Of a stretch of DNA of 64,000 nucleotides, positions 56,769-64,000 are shown in pieces; the first letter of the stretch is position 1; the number at the start of each line of letters is the position of its first letter. The stretch spans positions 84,740 to 148,739 of the IMG/VR virus record IMGVR_UViG_3300017769_000001. The stretch is one strand, 5' to 3'. A program made the position numbers and the translations under genes. The notes beneath the pieces are model-generated. The model was not told the DNA's origin. It made no database searches and saw only the letters and a program-made list of their open reading frames with translations. This DNA comes from a virus.

Positions 56769-57219
56769 CGTCGATATTCTCGACCAGATAAATTCCAGAC
56801 TGAAGGAGCTTCAACAGATCTACGATCAGCAGTTGGAGGAAGACCTGTCCCGGATTGATATTCGGGACAGAGTCCTTTCGGACTGCGTTCGGGATCAGAT
56901 CGAACTTCAGATGTCATGGGAAGAAATCAGTAAAGAGGTAGGGTTTTTGTGTGCCGAACTATCCGATGAATGTGATAAGATGTTCTCCGTTGCATTCAGG
57001 GAACTTTCATCGAATAGCCACAAAGCACTGTCTTTCAATGAAGCAAAGATCTATGCGCAATCTGATCCGGATTACATTGACACGAAGCGGGTACTCAACC
57101 GTGCAAGAACGCTGGAAGCCAAATGTGAAGCTGTGATCGACTCCATAAAATCGAGGAAGTTTCTTCTGAAGAATATCTGCGATATGCTTCGAGACGGAAA
57201 CGACTCATACATCATATAG
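56761..57219 (+). CDS. uvsY: UvsY-like recombination mediator
   Basis: This 152-residue protein (T4 UvsY is 137) loads UvsX onto ssDNA coated with gp32. The C-terminal AKCEAVIDSIKSRKFLLKNICDML matches the T4 UvsY end (LDAIKSRGFAIKHIQDM). The middle (SFNEAKIYAQSDPDYIDTKRVLNRA) fits the UvsY helix pattern. It lies directly between uvsX and uvsW. The first 60 residues are divergent. Confidence 0.72.
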   Translation: MDDVDILDQINSRLKELQQIYDQQLEEDLSRIDIRDRVLSDCVRDQIELQMSWEEISKEVGFLCAELSDECDKMFSVAFRELSSNSHKALSFNEAKIYAQSDPDYIDTKRVLNRARTLEAKCEAVIDSIKSRKFLLKNICDMLRDGNDSYII

Positions 57220-57226
57220 GTGAATC

Positions 57227-57454
57227 ATGAGTGAACAACTGAGAACCCATATCCCGGATGAGTATGTGGCAGCGTGGAACAAGATGTCTCTGGATGAACT
57301 GATGGCTAAGAGTGAACGTCTTCTAATCCATTTGAATAACCTACCATCCAACAGCGAGCAGTTCAAAACCATGAAGCAAATGTGGGAGTGGTTGAACGAG
57401 TACATCGAAAGCAGCATCAAGAAAACAGACATAGACCTCAATACTTTCCTTTGA
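57227..57454 (+). CDS. Small hypothetical protein between uvsY and uvsW
   Basis: This 75-residue helical, acidic/aromatic protein (IPDEYVAAWNKMSLDELMAKSERLLIHL...) starts at ATG 57227, seven bases after the uvsY-like stop. It sits in the position of small uvsW-linked genes but is not recognised as one. Function unknown. Confidence 0.68.
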   Translation: MSEQLRTHIPDEYVAAWNKMSLDELMAKSERLLIHLNNLPSNSEQFKTMKQMWEWLNEYIESSIKKTDIDLNTFL

Positions 57455-57470
57455 GGTAAAAGGACAACGG

Positions 57471-58940
57471 ATGAAACTGAAACTCTACATCATTGACGAG
57501 GTAAATGCCAAACTTGAAGGTCTCGGTGTTGACGACGCGATTGACATCGTTGAAGCCATGAAGCTTCCTATCAAAGGAGCGTATTCAACACCGGCTGTAC
57601 AGCTTGGCATTAGTGATGGTAAGGAACCTCTTTTTACGGAGGACGGATTCTTCTACCTGAACCAGCTTGATGAAGTCATTGGCCTTCTCGAAGAGCTTGG
57701 TTACAAAGAAGACGACATCCAAATAGAGGATATTCGCGAGGCAATCCAACACCCGGTAGAAGAATCTGAACTTCCAGAAATCCATCGTGATATGTTCTCC
57801 GAATATGGTGTAGAGCTTTGGGATCATCAGATTGAATTTTTTGAGAAGTTCATTCGTGTCGATAAAGGCATTTACGACGCAAGTACTTCCTCTGGGAAGA
57901 CGCTTTGTCTTGCGGGCACAGCAAAACTTTATGAACCGTACTACCCGTCTCTGTCCATAACCATCAACGAGAAGCTTGTCAACGACGCCGCTAAGATGAT
58001 GGATAAGCTGGGAATGGACTATGTGGTGATCGATTCAAAAGTTCCTCCTAAGAAGCGTGGGGAGCTTATAAAGAAACATCGGCACGTCATAACAACGAGA
58101 AAACTCGCCATAAACATGGCAAAACATTTGGAGGGATTCTTTGGAGTTCTGATTGTCGACGAGACGCATATCCTTGGCGATTCTTTCTTTGACTTTGGAA
58201 CTAAAACATTGGCGGAATGTCCGATACGTCTCGGTCTCACCGGTTCGCTGCCAGAAAAGTCTCAAGACCCGCTGAAACGCATGAAGATCATGAACATGAT
58301 CGGCGGTGGAATCTTTGCAGAAGTACTCCCGTCATATTTGATGGAGAAGGGGTATGCAGCAACTCTCGATGTTCGTGTTGTGAAACTTCAGGACAACATA
58401 GGGTTGCATAAGCAAACAGAAGCTGGTAAACTATGGGATTGGGAAATGGAAGAAGCCCATTATAATCGATGCCCTGAGAGGATCGAGGCGATAGGCGATT
58501 TCATAATCAACAACTGCCCAAGGAACACCTTGATCATCTGCCGCCCAGAAATGGGTAAAGCTCTCGCAGAATACATAGGGTGTGATTTTGTTGATGGCGA
58601 CACTCCCGTAGAAGAACGTGAGTCGTATTATGCGATGTTCGATGAACGGGACGACTATACGTTAGCCGCGTCCTTCGGGACTTCTGGGACAGGCCTTTCC
58701 ATCGATCTGATTCACTATGGTGTCCTCATCGATGTAGGATCGAATCCAGCCAGAGCCGGACAGAGTATTGGTCGTTTCCTTCGTAAAGACAACGAAGGCG
58801 ATTTGAAAGATTCTGCTGTTGTTTGGGATATTTACTCTAATACCAAATACGGAGAGAAGCAAAAGAGAGAGCGAATGAAGTACTTCAAGAAACGCGGGTT
58901 CAGCGTTCGGGATAAGTACGAAACAATCAACGTGTGGTGA
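57471..58940 (+). CDS. uvsW: UvsW-like SF2 DNA helicase
   Basis: This 489-residue protein (T4 UvsW 503) unwinds R-loops and branched DNA during the switch to recombination-dependent replication. It has ELWDHQIEFFEKFI (Q-like motif, about 115), YDASTSSGKT (Walker A, 135-144), VDETHILGD (DETH box, 229-237), LGLTGSLPEK (motif III), FGTSGTGLSIDLIHYGVLIDVG and GQSIGRFLRKDN (motif VI). The N-terminal about 100 residues are a UvsW-type substrate-binding domain. Confidence 0.94.
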   Translation: MKLKLYIIDEVNAKLEGLGVDDAIDIVEAMKLPIKGAYSTPAVQLGISDGKEPLFTEDGFFYLNQLDEVIGLLEELGYKEDDIQIEDIREAIQHPVEESELPEIHRDMFSEYGVELWDHQIEFFEKFIRVDKGIYDASTSSGKTLCLAGTAKLYEPYYPSLSITINEKLVNDAAKMMDKLGMDYVVIDSKVPPKKRGELIKKHRHVITTRKLAINMAKHLEGFFGVLIVDETHILGDSFFDFGTKTLAECPIRLGLTGSLPEKSQDPLKRMKIMNMIGGGIFAEVLPSYLMEKGYAATLDVRVVKLQDNIGLHKQTEAGKLWDWEMEEAHYNRCPERIEAIGDFIINNCPRNTLIICRPEMGKALAEYIGCDFVDGDTPVEERESYYAMFDERDDYTLAASFGTSGTGLSIDLIHYGVLIDVGSNPARAGQSIGRFLRKDNEGDLKDSAVVWDIYSNTKYGEKQKRERMKYFKKRGFSVRDKYETINVW

Positions 58941-58942
58941 GA

Positions 58943-59428
58943 ATGCAACTTATAGATGAAAATTATCAACCTCTTGATATCACTACCGAAGAAGGACTGA
59001 GACAGTACTTCTTCGAGTATATCGTAAAACCAGCCGACTTCCAGTTGAAACTCAGTAACATGTGGGATATGACTGAGGAAGACGTCCATTGGTATCGTCT
59101 GAAGATTGGAAAGTGGGAGATTTCTCTTCCTTCCAATGTCTACATGATGCTCGCTGATGTTCATAGTAATTCTGTGGACTGGGTTCGTGTTGACGAAATT
59201 AACGGTCGAACATTGACAACAGCTCTGTACTACTCTGACCTAAAAGCAGACAAGTACTCAATCGAGAAGATCTCGATCCTTTCTGTTGATCGCGAGAAGA
59301 AGCCGTGTATCCTCCCGAACACAAAAAACCTTTTGCCAGTTTACGTCGATGGTGGTAGAATGATTCTGTGCAGTGACAGAGATTCATTTGTCAAGACCAA
59401 GGCGCTAAACTTCACATGTTTGTATTAA
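58943..59428 (+). CDS. Hypothetical protein upstream of polymerase fragment A
   Basis: This 161-residue protein contains ISLPSNVYMMLADVHSNSVDWVRVDEINGRTLTTALY, a motif-rich beta part that looks like an RNA-polymerase or DNA-polymerase accessory, but I do not recognise a family. ATG 58943 is two bases after the uvsW stop, and its end overlaps the start of polymerase fragment A by 13 bases, showing tight coupling. Confidence 0.72.
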   Translation: MQLIDENYQPLDITTEEGLRQYFFEYIVKPADFQLKLSNMWDMTEEDVHWYRLKIGKWEISLPSNVYMMLADVHSNSVDWVRVDEINGRTLTTALYYSDLKADKYSIEKISILSVDREKKPCILPNTKNLLPVYVDGGRMILCSDRDSFVKTKALNFTCLY

Positions 59429-59922
59429 AAGACAGGATCCTTCTACCATCTGGAATCTCATTACTGACTCCAGAACAAGCAGCAAAAAAGATTGTGGCTC
59501 AGGGAAATCTTGAGCCACATTTCCGTGTTGAACAATGTTTTGCTGCGAAGGAATACGAACTGATAACCGGAAACCGTGTTCTTGAGAACACCATGGAGGA
59601 CATTCCACCTTCACCGGATCTCCAACACACCAACCAAGACTATGACCGTCTTGTTGACGTGATCGTAAATTCTGAACGATATTCCCCATCAATGGATGAT
59701 AGAATTGCCCTTGAAATGGAGTTCTTCGACAGAACCATGAACGTGAAGTTTCTTTTGAAGCTTCATGATCTCGTGACCCAATTCAAAAAAGAGGGCGTTG
59801 TCTGGGGTGTTGGGAGAGGTAGTGCGATTGCTTCTTTGGTGTTGTATCTACTTGAACTGCATGACATCAATCCATGTGAATACGGAGTTCCGTTTCACGA
59901 ATTATCAAAAGAGAGGCTTTGA
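59416..59922 (+). CDS. C-family DNA polymerase (Pol III alpha-like) fragment A, GRGS part
   Basis: This 168-residue protein has residues 107-168 (NVKFLLKLHDLVTQFKKEGVVWGVGRGSAIASLVLYLLELHDINPCEYGVPFHELSKERL) that align with the DnaE palm segment around the GRGS nucleotide-binding motif (PGRGS...LV-Y-L-ITDIDPL-F-L-FERF). It stops exactly where DnaE proteins continue into PDFDVDF. There is no PHP nuclease domain. The missing catalytic aspartates are in fragment B, 2.6 kb downstream. No intein-like end is seen. It probably pairs with B to form a small polymerase. Confidence 0.85.
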   Translation: MFVLKDRILLPSGISLLTPEQAAKKIVAQGNLEPHFRVEQCFAAKEYELITGNRVLENTMEDIPPSPDLQHTNQDYDRLVDVIVNSERYSPSMDDRIALEMEFFDRTMNVKFLLKLHDLVTQFKKEGVVWGVGRGSAIASLVLYLLELHDINPCEYGVPFHELSKERL

Positions 59923-59923
59923 T

Positions 59924-60205
59924 ATGAGTAAGAAAATTCGACCGCTTGGGAATGACGTTCTTCTGAAGTTCCGAACCACTGAAGGTTCAAACTTTACGGA
60001 AGGTGGCATCTATGTCCCGGATAACGACAAGAACACAGACTTCGAGTATTATGATGTGGTTGAGGTCGGCCCAGACGTGACTTCAGTATCCCCCGGAGAG
60101 GTTGTTCTTATCTCTTGGGCGAAAATTACCCCACCTTTCGATCACGACGGAGCTAAGTACGGAATCACTTCAGAGTACGAGATCCTCGCCGTTCTGGAGA
60201 CTTGA
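59924..60205 (+). CDS. GroES-like co-chaperonin
   Basis: This 93-residue protein (GroES 97) begins RPLGNDVLLKFRTTEGSNFTEGGIYVPDN, matching the GroES roof and mobile-loop entry, with VVEVGPDVTSVSPGEVVLISWAKITPPFDHDGAKYGITSEYEILAVLE. The Cpn10 pattern (V-x-GPG/D...V-x-x-GD/E-x-V) is clear. T4 uses gp31 for capsid folding with GroEL, so a similar role is likely. It starts at ATG 59924, one base after the fragment A stop. Confidence 0.88.
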   Translation: MSKKIRPLGNDVLLKFRTTEGSNFTEGGIYVPDNDKNTDFEYYDVVEVGPDVTSVSPGEVVLISWAKITPPFDHDGAKYGITSEYEILAVLET

Positions 60206-60206
60206 T

Positions 60207-60515
60207 ATGTTTTTCGAACACGGAGCAAAGATCTGTATCTCGAAAGTGGTTGTCGATGGCAAGCTTTACGAAGTCCCTTTGGCTATCGCTGAGAGTGAGG
60301 GTAAACTCATACTTCGATCAAACGGCGTGCCACTACCACTTCCAGAAGTAAAGGGCGACGAAGCGGTGATAGCGTTTGGAGACGGAAACGTCTATACTGT
60401 GCCTTTGGTTGGGGAAAACCTCCACTCGGAGGATTCCGCTGTTTCTTATGTCGTTATGAAGAAGATCGACGGAATGACAGAGAAACAACTCGATTCATTC
60501 ATCAAGGAGCTTTAA
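60207..60515 (+). CDS. Small hypothetical protein
   Basis: This 102-residue protein is beta-rich (ICISKVVVDGKLYEVPLAIAESEGKLILRS...) with a helical end (MTEKQLDSFIKEL). ATG 60207 follows the GroES-like stop after one base. No family is recognised. It lies between the GroES-like gene and the clamp loader. Confidence 0.72.
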   Translation: MFFEHGAKICISKVVVDGKLYEVPLAIAESEGKLILRSNGVPLPLPEVKGDEAVIAFGDGNVYTVPLVGENLHSEDSAVSYVVMKKIDGMTEKQLDSFIKEL

Positions 60516-61469
60516 ATGGCTATTGATATCAGCAACAAAGTATGGGCGGAACTGTACCGCCCAACGACATTGTCCCAGTACATATTCGCAGACCCCGGAC
60601 TGGAAATGAGAGCGAAGGACTGGGTCTCCAAGGGAGTATTCCCGAATCTGATTCTCGCTGGCATTCAAGGAACCGGGAAGAGCACACTTGCCCGAGTTCT
60701 GATCAACGATTGCAACGTGACTGCAAGTGATGTTCTCTTCATCGACGGCTCTGTCTACAATAAAGTGGACGACATTCGAGACAAAGTTGTCATGTTTGCA
60801 GAGATCTCCCCACTCGGAGATTACAAAGTAGTCGTAATTGAAGAAGCCCACCGACTGACGAAAGACGCTCAAAGTGCTCTGTTCGAAACTGTCGAGAGGA
60901 CGAGTGATTATGTCCGGTTCATCTTCACTACCAACTACCCGAAGAAGTTGCTGCCCCCACTTCTCAGTCGGTGTGAACTCTTTACCTTCGACGGCTTCAA
61001 TGAAGACGCGGTTCTCGACCTGATTGCCGACATCATTGAAATGGAGCAAATCGAACTGAGCGACGAATCTGCGGTCAATGTGGAACGCCACATCGCAGCT
61101 CACAAGCCGGACATCCGTTCGATAATCTCCAGCATCCAGTATTCGTACTTTGATGGCGCTATCCATCCGCCGAGTTCTTCAATCAAATCATCGTCTATCG
61201 ATGACTGGACTGCGATATGGTCTGCGGATAAGCTGGACTTCGAAGCTGCTCGGGAAATGGTTTATCTGGCTGATCAGACAAACTACGAGTTGTTCTATAC
61301 CGCCATCTATGAAAACGGACTCCACCATTTCGAGGATCCGGGGATGGCAGTTGTTCAGATCAGTGAGTACCTTCACAGGGCAATGAATGTCAACACCCAA
61401 GGAATCCAGTCAATCCACCTCGAAGCTCTTCTGGTGATTCTGGATTCCGAGGTTGGTATCAAGGAATGA
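60516..61469 (+). CDS. gp44: Sliding clamp loader large subunit (T4 gp44-like)
   Basis: This 317-residue AAA+ ATPase (T4 gp44 319) has WAELYRPTTLSQYIF at the N-terminus, Walker A LAGIQGTGKST (47-57), Walker B VVVIEEAHRL (105-114), FIFTTNYPKK sensor I and LLSRCELFTF (SRC arginine finger, 151-153). It opens the clamp for the polymerase. Its stop overlaps the gp62-like start (ATGA). Confidence 0.95.
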   Translation: MAIDISNKVWAELYRPTTLSQYIFADPGLEMRAKDWVSKGVFPNLILAGIQGTGKSTLARVLINDCNVTASDVLFIDGSVYNKVDDIRDKVVMFAEISPLGDYKVVVIEEAHRLTKDAQSALFETVERTSDYVRFIFTTNYPKKLLPPLLSRCELFTFDGFNEDAVLDLIADIIEMEQIELSDESAVNVERHIAAHKPDIRSIISSIQYSYFDGAIHPPSSSIKSSSIDDWTAIWSADKLDFEAAREMVYLADQTNYELFYTAIYENGLHHFEDPGMAVVQISEYLHRAMNVNTQGIQSIHLEALLVILDSEVGIKE

Positions 61470-61882
61470 ACATACAACACGTTCTTTCGAGAGTAACCGC
61501 TGGAGACTGCGACTTCTTCCTCAATATGACTGAGGAAGAAGTTAAAGAGTTATCCCCGTATGTTTTGACGCTTTGGCTTCGAGGGGCGAATGAAAATCGG
61601 GATGCTCATGTTTTGCTGACTGATGCGGTTGTGAACAGTAAGTTGTTTTCCCTGTCACGCCATCCGAAGTTACTCTATCTCCTATGCTGCTACGCAAATT
61701 CTGGTATGGGGAGAACTCGGTACTCATTCATCAACGACAAGAAAGAAACAACCGGCAATAAACACAAGGTTGTCATGAGAGAGTTCCAATGCAGCGAGGC
61801 TGTTGCTAAAATGTACCTGAACTTTCTCGATGGCGACGATATCAAGCAACTTGAGAAGAAATACGAAGAGGTTGACAAATAA
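61466..61882 (+). CDS. gp62: Probable clamp loader small subunit (T4 gp62-like)
   Basis: This 138-residue protein is coupled to gp44 by a four-base overlap. The helical pattern SPYVLTLWLRGANENRDAHVLLTDAVVNSKLFSLSRHPKLLYLLCCYANSGMGRTRY...EFQCSEAVAKMYLNFLDGDDIKQL resembles gp62 proteins of T4 relatives (187 in T4). Position is strong evidence; sequence evidence is moderate. Confidence 0.7.
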   Translation: MNIQHVLSRVTAGDCDFFLNMTEEEVKELSPYVLTLWLRGANENRDAHVLLTDAVVNSKLFSLSRHPKLLYLLCCYANSGMGRTRYSFINDKKETTGNKHKVVMREFQCSEAVAKMYLNFLDGDDIKQLEKKYEEVDK

Positions 61883-62538
61883 TGCCAGAATACTATAACG
61901 ACGTAAGTCATATGTACCAAGAACCGGCCAAGGAACTGAAGAACGGGAAGTTTCAATGCCCTGTCTGTGGTGCTGAGTATGCCACGAGATCCGGGGTGTT
62001 CAAGCACATGCAGAAACAAGACTGCGCCCCAGCATCCTTGATGTTTGAAGGTACGATTACAGAGGATGTGGCTCACAGCCTTTTCTGTGATACGGTCGGA
62101 CATTACAGCAAACACCAGCGGAAGTCTCTCTCCAGCTTTCGGAAGAGCAAGCACTATCGCGGCGTATTGCAAGCAACTCTCCACTGCATGAACAACAAGA
62201 TTGATTCTGTATTGTTCATGGAATGGATCCGGATGTCGAAGAAACCCCGATACTACAACCACTTGATGAGTCTGGCTGTCAAGGATTCTACTCTGGTTGA
62301 TTTCAGGAATCACCTGATCAAGAACGAAGAGTTGATCGACTCCAGTTACTTCTTCGAGAGGAACGAAGAACAGATCCTGAAAAGTGACTCTTTCCTGATT
62401 CGCTCTCTGCAACGTGGTGATATTGGGCTGGACTACTGCATGAACCACAAGGATATCGATCTGATGTCTCGAATTGATGGAATGTGTGAAGCAAATCGCA
62501 TCCACCTTCTGTCTGTAGTGAAAGTGAAAGAGGGCTGA
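61882..62538 (+). CDS. C2H2-like zinc-finger protein
   Basis: This 218-residue protein has one zinc-finger-like motif at residues about 26-48 (CPVCGAEYATRSGVFKHMQKQDC), followed by a helical region rich in Ser, Arg and Asp. Its position between gp62-like and polymerase fragment B suggests a replication or DNA-binding role. Its start overlaps the gp62-like stop (TAATG) and its end overlaps fragment B. No family is recognised. Confidence 0.75.
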   Translation: MPEYYNDVSHMYQEPAKELKNGKFQCPVCGAEYATRSGVFKHMQKQDCAPASLMFEGTITEDVAHSLFCDTVGHYSKHQRKSLSSFRKSKHYRGVLQATLHCMNNKIDSVLFMEWIRMSKKPRYYNHLMSLAVKDSTLVDFRNHLIKNEELIDSSYFFERNEEQILKSDSFLIRSLQRGDIGLDYCMNHKDIDLMSRIDGMCEANRIHLLSVVKVKEG

Positions 62539-63155
62539 TGATGAGACGGGCGTTTGACGTTGACCTCGATGTGAAGAGCGGGACGAACAAAGACAAGTTT
62601 GGTTTGCGTTCCTTTGTTTACAACGAAGAGAAGCAAACGCTCGTCCCACACCCATCTGGATATTTCCTTCGGAGTGCCGATTTGACAGGAGAAGACGTTC
62701 CTGTTGATCCTGAAAGCGGTTTATCTGCTCTCAGTTCAGACGAAGGTGAACAGCTTGGATTCTTCAAAGTCGACTTACTGACAAACACATCTTACGACAA
62801 GTTTCGTACGAAACAGGAAGTCTTGGATGCGATGAGTACAGAAGGATTTGACTGGGGCGTCTTCCTTGATAAGGAAATCGTCGAATCACTCCCCCATATC
62901 AACAAGAGCTATTCCCTGATTCGACAACTCCAACCTCAAAGCGTTGAAGACCTTGCAGATGCGCTTGCTTTGATTAGGCCGGGGAAAATTGAGTTGTTTG
63001 ATGATTACCTGAAGAACAAAGCGAAGACTCGACTGAGATTGTATAAGCGCCCTTCAAATGGCGGCATGTACTTCAAGAAGAGTCACGCGGTCGCGTATGC
63101 GGTTATGATCATAGTAGTTATCAATGGTAGAAAAGATAATGATTTCTTTTCTTAA
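62538..63155 (+). CDS. C-family DNA polymerase (Pol III alpha-like) fragment B, catalytic aspartate part
   Basis: This 205-residue protein begins RRAFDVDLDV (Asp7/Asp9), the match to DnaE PDFDVDF, which carries two catalytic Asp residues. HPSGYFLRS (38-46) matches H-x-x-G-VVI. LGFFKVDLLTN (Asp79) matches KFDFLGL, the third catalytic Asp. LQPQSVEDLADALALIRPGK matches FDDLVALNALYRPGP, and FKKSHAVAYAVM matches NKSHSAAYAL. Only about 65 residues lie between the first and third Asp, against about 150 in DnaE, so the thumb is missing. It ends early in the fingers. Confidence 0.85.
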   Translation: MMRRAFDVDLDVKSGTNKDKFGLRSFVYNEEKQTLVPHPSGYFLRSADLTGEDVPVDPESGLSALSSDEGEQLGFFKVDLLTNTSYDKFRTKQEVLDAMSTEGFDWGVFLDKEIVESLPHINKSYSLIRQLQPQSVEDLADALALIRPGKIELFDDYLKNKAKTRLRLYKRPSNGGMYFKKSHAVAYAVMIIVVINGRKDNDFFS

Positions 63156-63476
63156 TCATGCAACATTGAGGCGCACTTTTTTGATTGATTGTGGTTTCTT
63201 CTTTGCCTGAGAAGAATCCACCACCCCACGCTTGTTGATAAGATTGACTTGGGGTAACTTGATCCTCGGGAAGTAAGTAGAACAGAACACAGAGAAACGG
63301 ATATCGTTATACTTAGCTTTCCAAATGATTGCTGCGAGTATTAGAGTAGGATCATCTTCTATGATGTCAAAATTAAAAAAGTGAATGAATCTGTCGGACT
63401 GATAGTCAAACACTCCGGTGAACGTGACGCCATTTGACATCTTCACCCAATCAAGTACATAATGGTCGTTACTCAA
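63156..63476 (-). CDS. Minus-strand hypothetical protein, TTG start
   Basis: This 106-residue protein (SNDHYVLDWVKMSNGVTFTGVFDYQSDRFIHFFNF...) starts at TTG 63476 with AGGAG 8 bases upstream. A basic C-terminus follows (QAKKKPQSIKKVRLNVA). It is convergent with polymerase fragment B and the only minus-strand gene in the replication block. No family is recognised. Confidence 0.65.
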   Translation of the reverse strand: MSNDHYVLDWVKMSNGVTFTGVFDYQSDRFIHFFNFDIIEDDPTLILAAIIWKAKYNDIRFSVFCSTYFPRIKLPQVNLINKRGVVDSSQAKKKPQSIKKVRLNVA

Positions 63477-63505
63477 AACAATCTCTCCTTTGGTTAGGTG
63501 TATTT

Positions 63506-63940
63506 ATGCTTTGCAAAATCGTGTACGAAGACGGATCATCAACCGATGAAAATATGAACATTGGCGTCAATTGCGATGGGTATCTTATATACCCGGAAAG
63601 CCCCGGTATGTTTTACGAAGGTGATAAGTTTGTACCGAAGATTGCTGGATGTCTTATCCCGAATTATGGATATGGGAATCTAACTCCAGTATCTATCCCA
63701 TTTACTCAATCTGGAAAAATTATAACAGAGTCCATGCTTGCTACGGAAATCCAGAATGTCTTTTCCAAAAGAACCGGAGGCACTCTGATGTTGATCGACC
63801 ATTTCGGTGATAAGGAGCATTGGAGTGATCTGGTGGCGAACTTAATCGTCTGTGATTTGGATTTAGCTCCGAGTGTAAACTCTTTGATGAACAACCGCTC
63901 ACAGCTCAGAAGCGTCGTTCTATCCATGATGAGTTTGTGA
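63506..63940 (+). CDS. Hypothetical protein
   Basis: This 144-residue beta-rich protein (MLCKIVYEDGSSTDENMNIGVNCDGYLIYPESPGMFYEG...) has ATG 63506 with a weak SD (TTAGGTG). It is divergent from the minus-strand gene, with only 29 bases between starts. No family is recognised. Confidence 0.68.
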   Translation: MLCKIVYEDGSSTDENMNIGVNCDGYLIYPESPGMFYEGDKFVPKIAGCLIPNYGYGNLTPVSIPFTQSGKIITESMLATEIQNVFSKRTGGTLMLIDHFGDKEHWSDLVANLIVCDLDLAPSVNSLMNNRSQLRSVVLSMMSL

Positions 63941-63946
63941 GGTTTT

Positions 63947-64000
63947 ATGATTTCAAAGATAACCGACTATTACATAAACGATGGAGACTTCCAAACTTAT
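63947..64000 (+). CDS. Partial CDS running off the right edge
   Basis: ATG 63947 has GAGG four bases upstream. Eighteen codons (MISKITDYYINDGDFQTY) are open to the end of the window. There is too little to identify. Confidence 0.5.
   Translation, partial: MISKITDYYINDGDFQTY

Noticed and set aside
59416-63155. Split intein joining the two polymerase halves
   Set aside because: Fragment A ends in ordinary polymerase sequence and fragment B begins with it. Neither shows intein blocks, unlike cyanobacterial split DnaE.
1-64000. CRISPR arrays, tRNA genes, transposases or integrases
   Set aside because: No regularly spaced repeats, cloverleaf-like intergenic sequences or recombinase motifs were seen. 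The only mobile-type element supported is the UvsX intein.

Overview
The window is part of the genome of a tailed, contractile-tail (myovirus) phage of the T4-like supergroup. The evidence is a T4-type set of genes: head (gp20, gp21, gp22, gp23-like), tail (gp18, gp19-like), baseplate (gp5, gp6, gp25, gp27, gp53-like, PAAR tip), large terminase, gp46/gp47 nuclease, gp55-type late sigma factor, UvsX/UvsY/UvsW recombination proteins and a gp44/gp62-type clamp loader. An endolysin with an outer-membrane-style spanin pair points to a Gram-negative host. No tRNA, rRNA, insertion sequence or CRISPR array is visible. The host and exact genus cannot be named from the sequence alone.

Layout. 1-15,060 is almost entirely minus strand: FEN/RNase H-like nuclease, major capsid, scaffold, protease, portal, then a replication/recombination block (prim-pol, RuvC-like nuclease, gp46, gp47, gp55). 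15,061-15,487 is a divergent intergenic region with two copies of a structured repeat. 15,488-33,678 (plus) is the tail module: sheath, tube, two further tube-like proteins, gp26-like chaperone with an overlapping second ORF, two very long structural proteins including the likely tape measure, and the baseplate. The large terminase (33,688-35,214) is on the minus strand. 35,307-52,572 (plus) holds fibres, four tandem beta-propeller proteins, a papain-like peptidase, adhesin-like proteins and lysis genes. It is interrupted by a minus-strand island of six small zinc-ribbon proteins (44,735-46,461). 52,624-53,043 (minus) is a probable small terminase, preceded by a third copy of the structured repeat. 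53,257-64,000 (plus) is PhoH, UvsX with an intein, UvsY, UvsW, clamp loader, GroES-like protein and two separate pieces of a bacterial C-family (Pol III alpha) polymerase core.

Expression logic. At least twenty T4-like late promoter boxes, consensus (C/G)TAAATA(A/G), lie 20-45 bases upstream of structural genes on both strands. This fits the gp55-like sigma factor. Sigma70-like promoters (TTGAC[A/C]-17-[T/C]A[T/G]AA[C/T]) precede the gp55-47-46 operon and the PhoH/recombination operon. Strong intrinsic terminators separate the modules.

Most interesting points: (1) a C-family DNA polymerase split inside its active site, with GRGS in one gene and the DxD and KxD motifs in another 2.6 kb away; (2) tail-collar domains carrying inserted WD40-like propellers, in four tandem paralogues, plus a 45-residue stand-alone copy of their N-terminal cap; (3) a six-gene zinc-ribbon cluster of unknown role; (4) a three-copy palindromic element placed exactly at the divergent early/late junctions; (5) a small NGR/VY module shared by three otherwise different genes; and (6) a possible translational switch in front of one adhesin gene.
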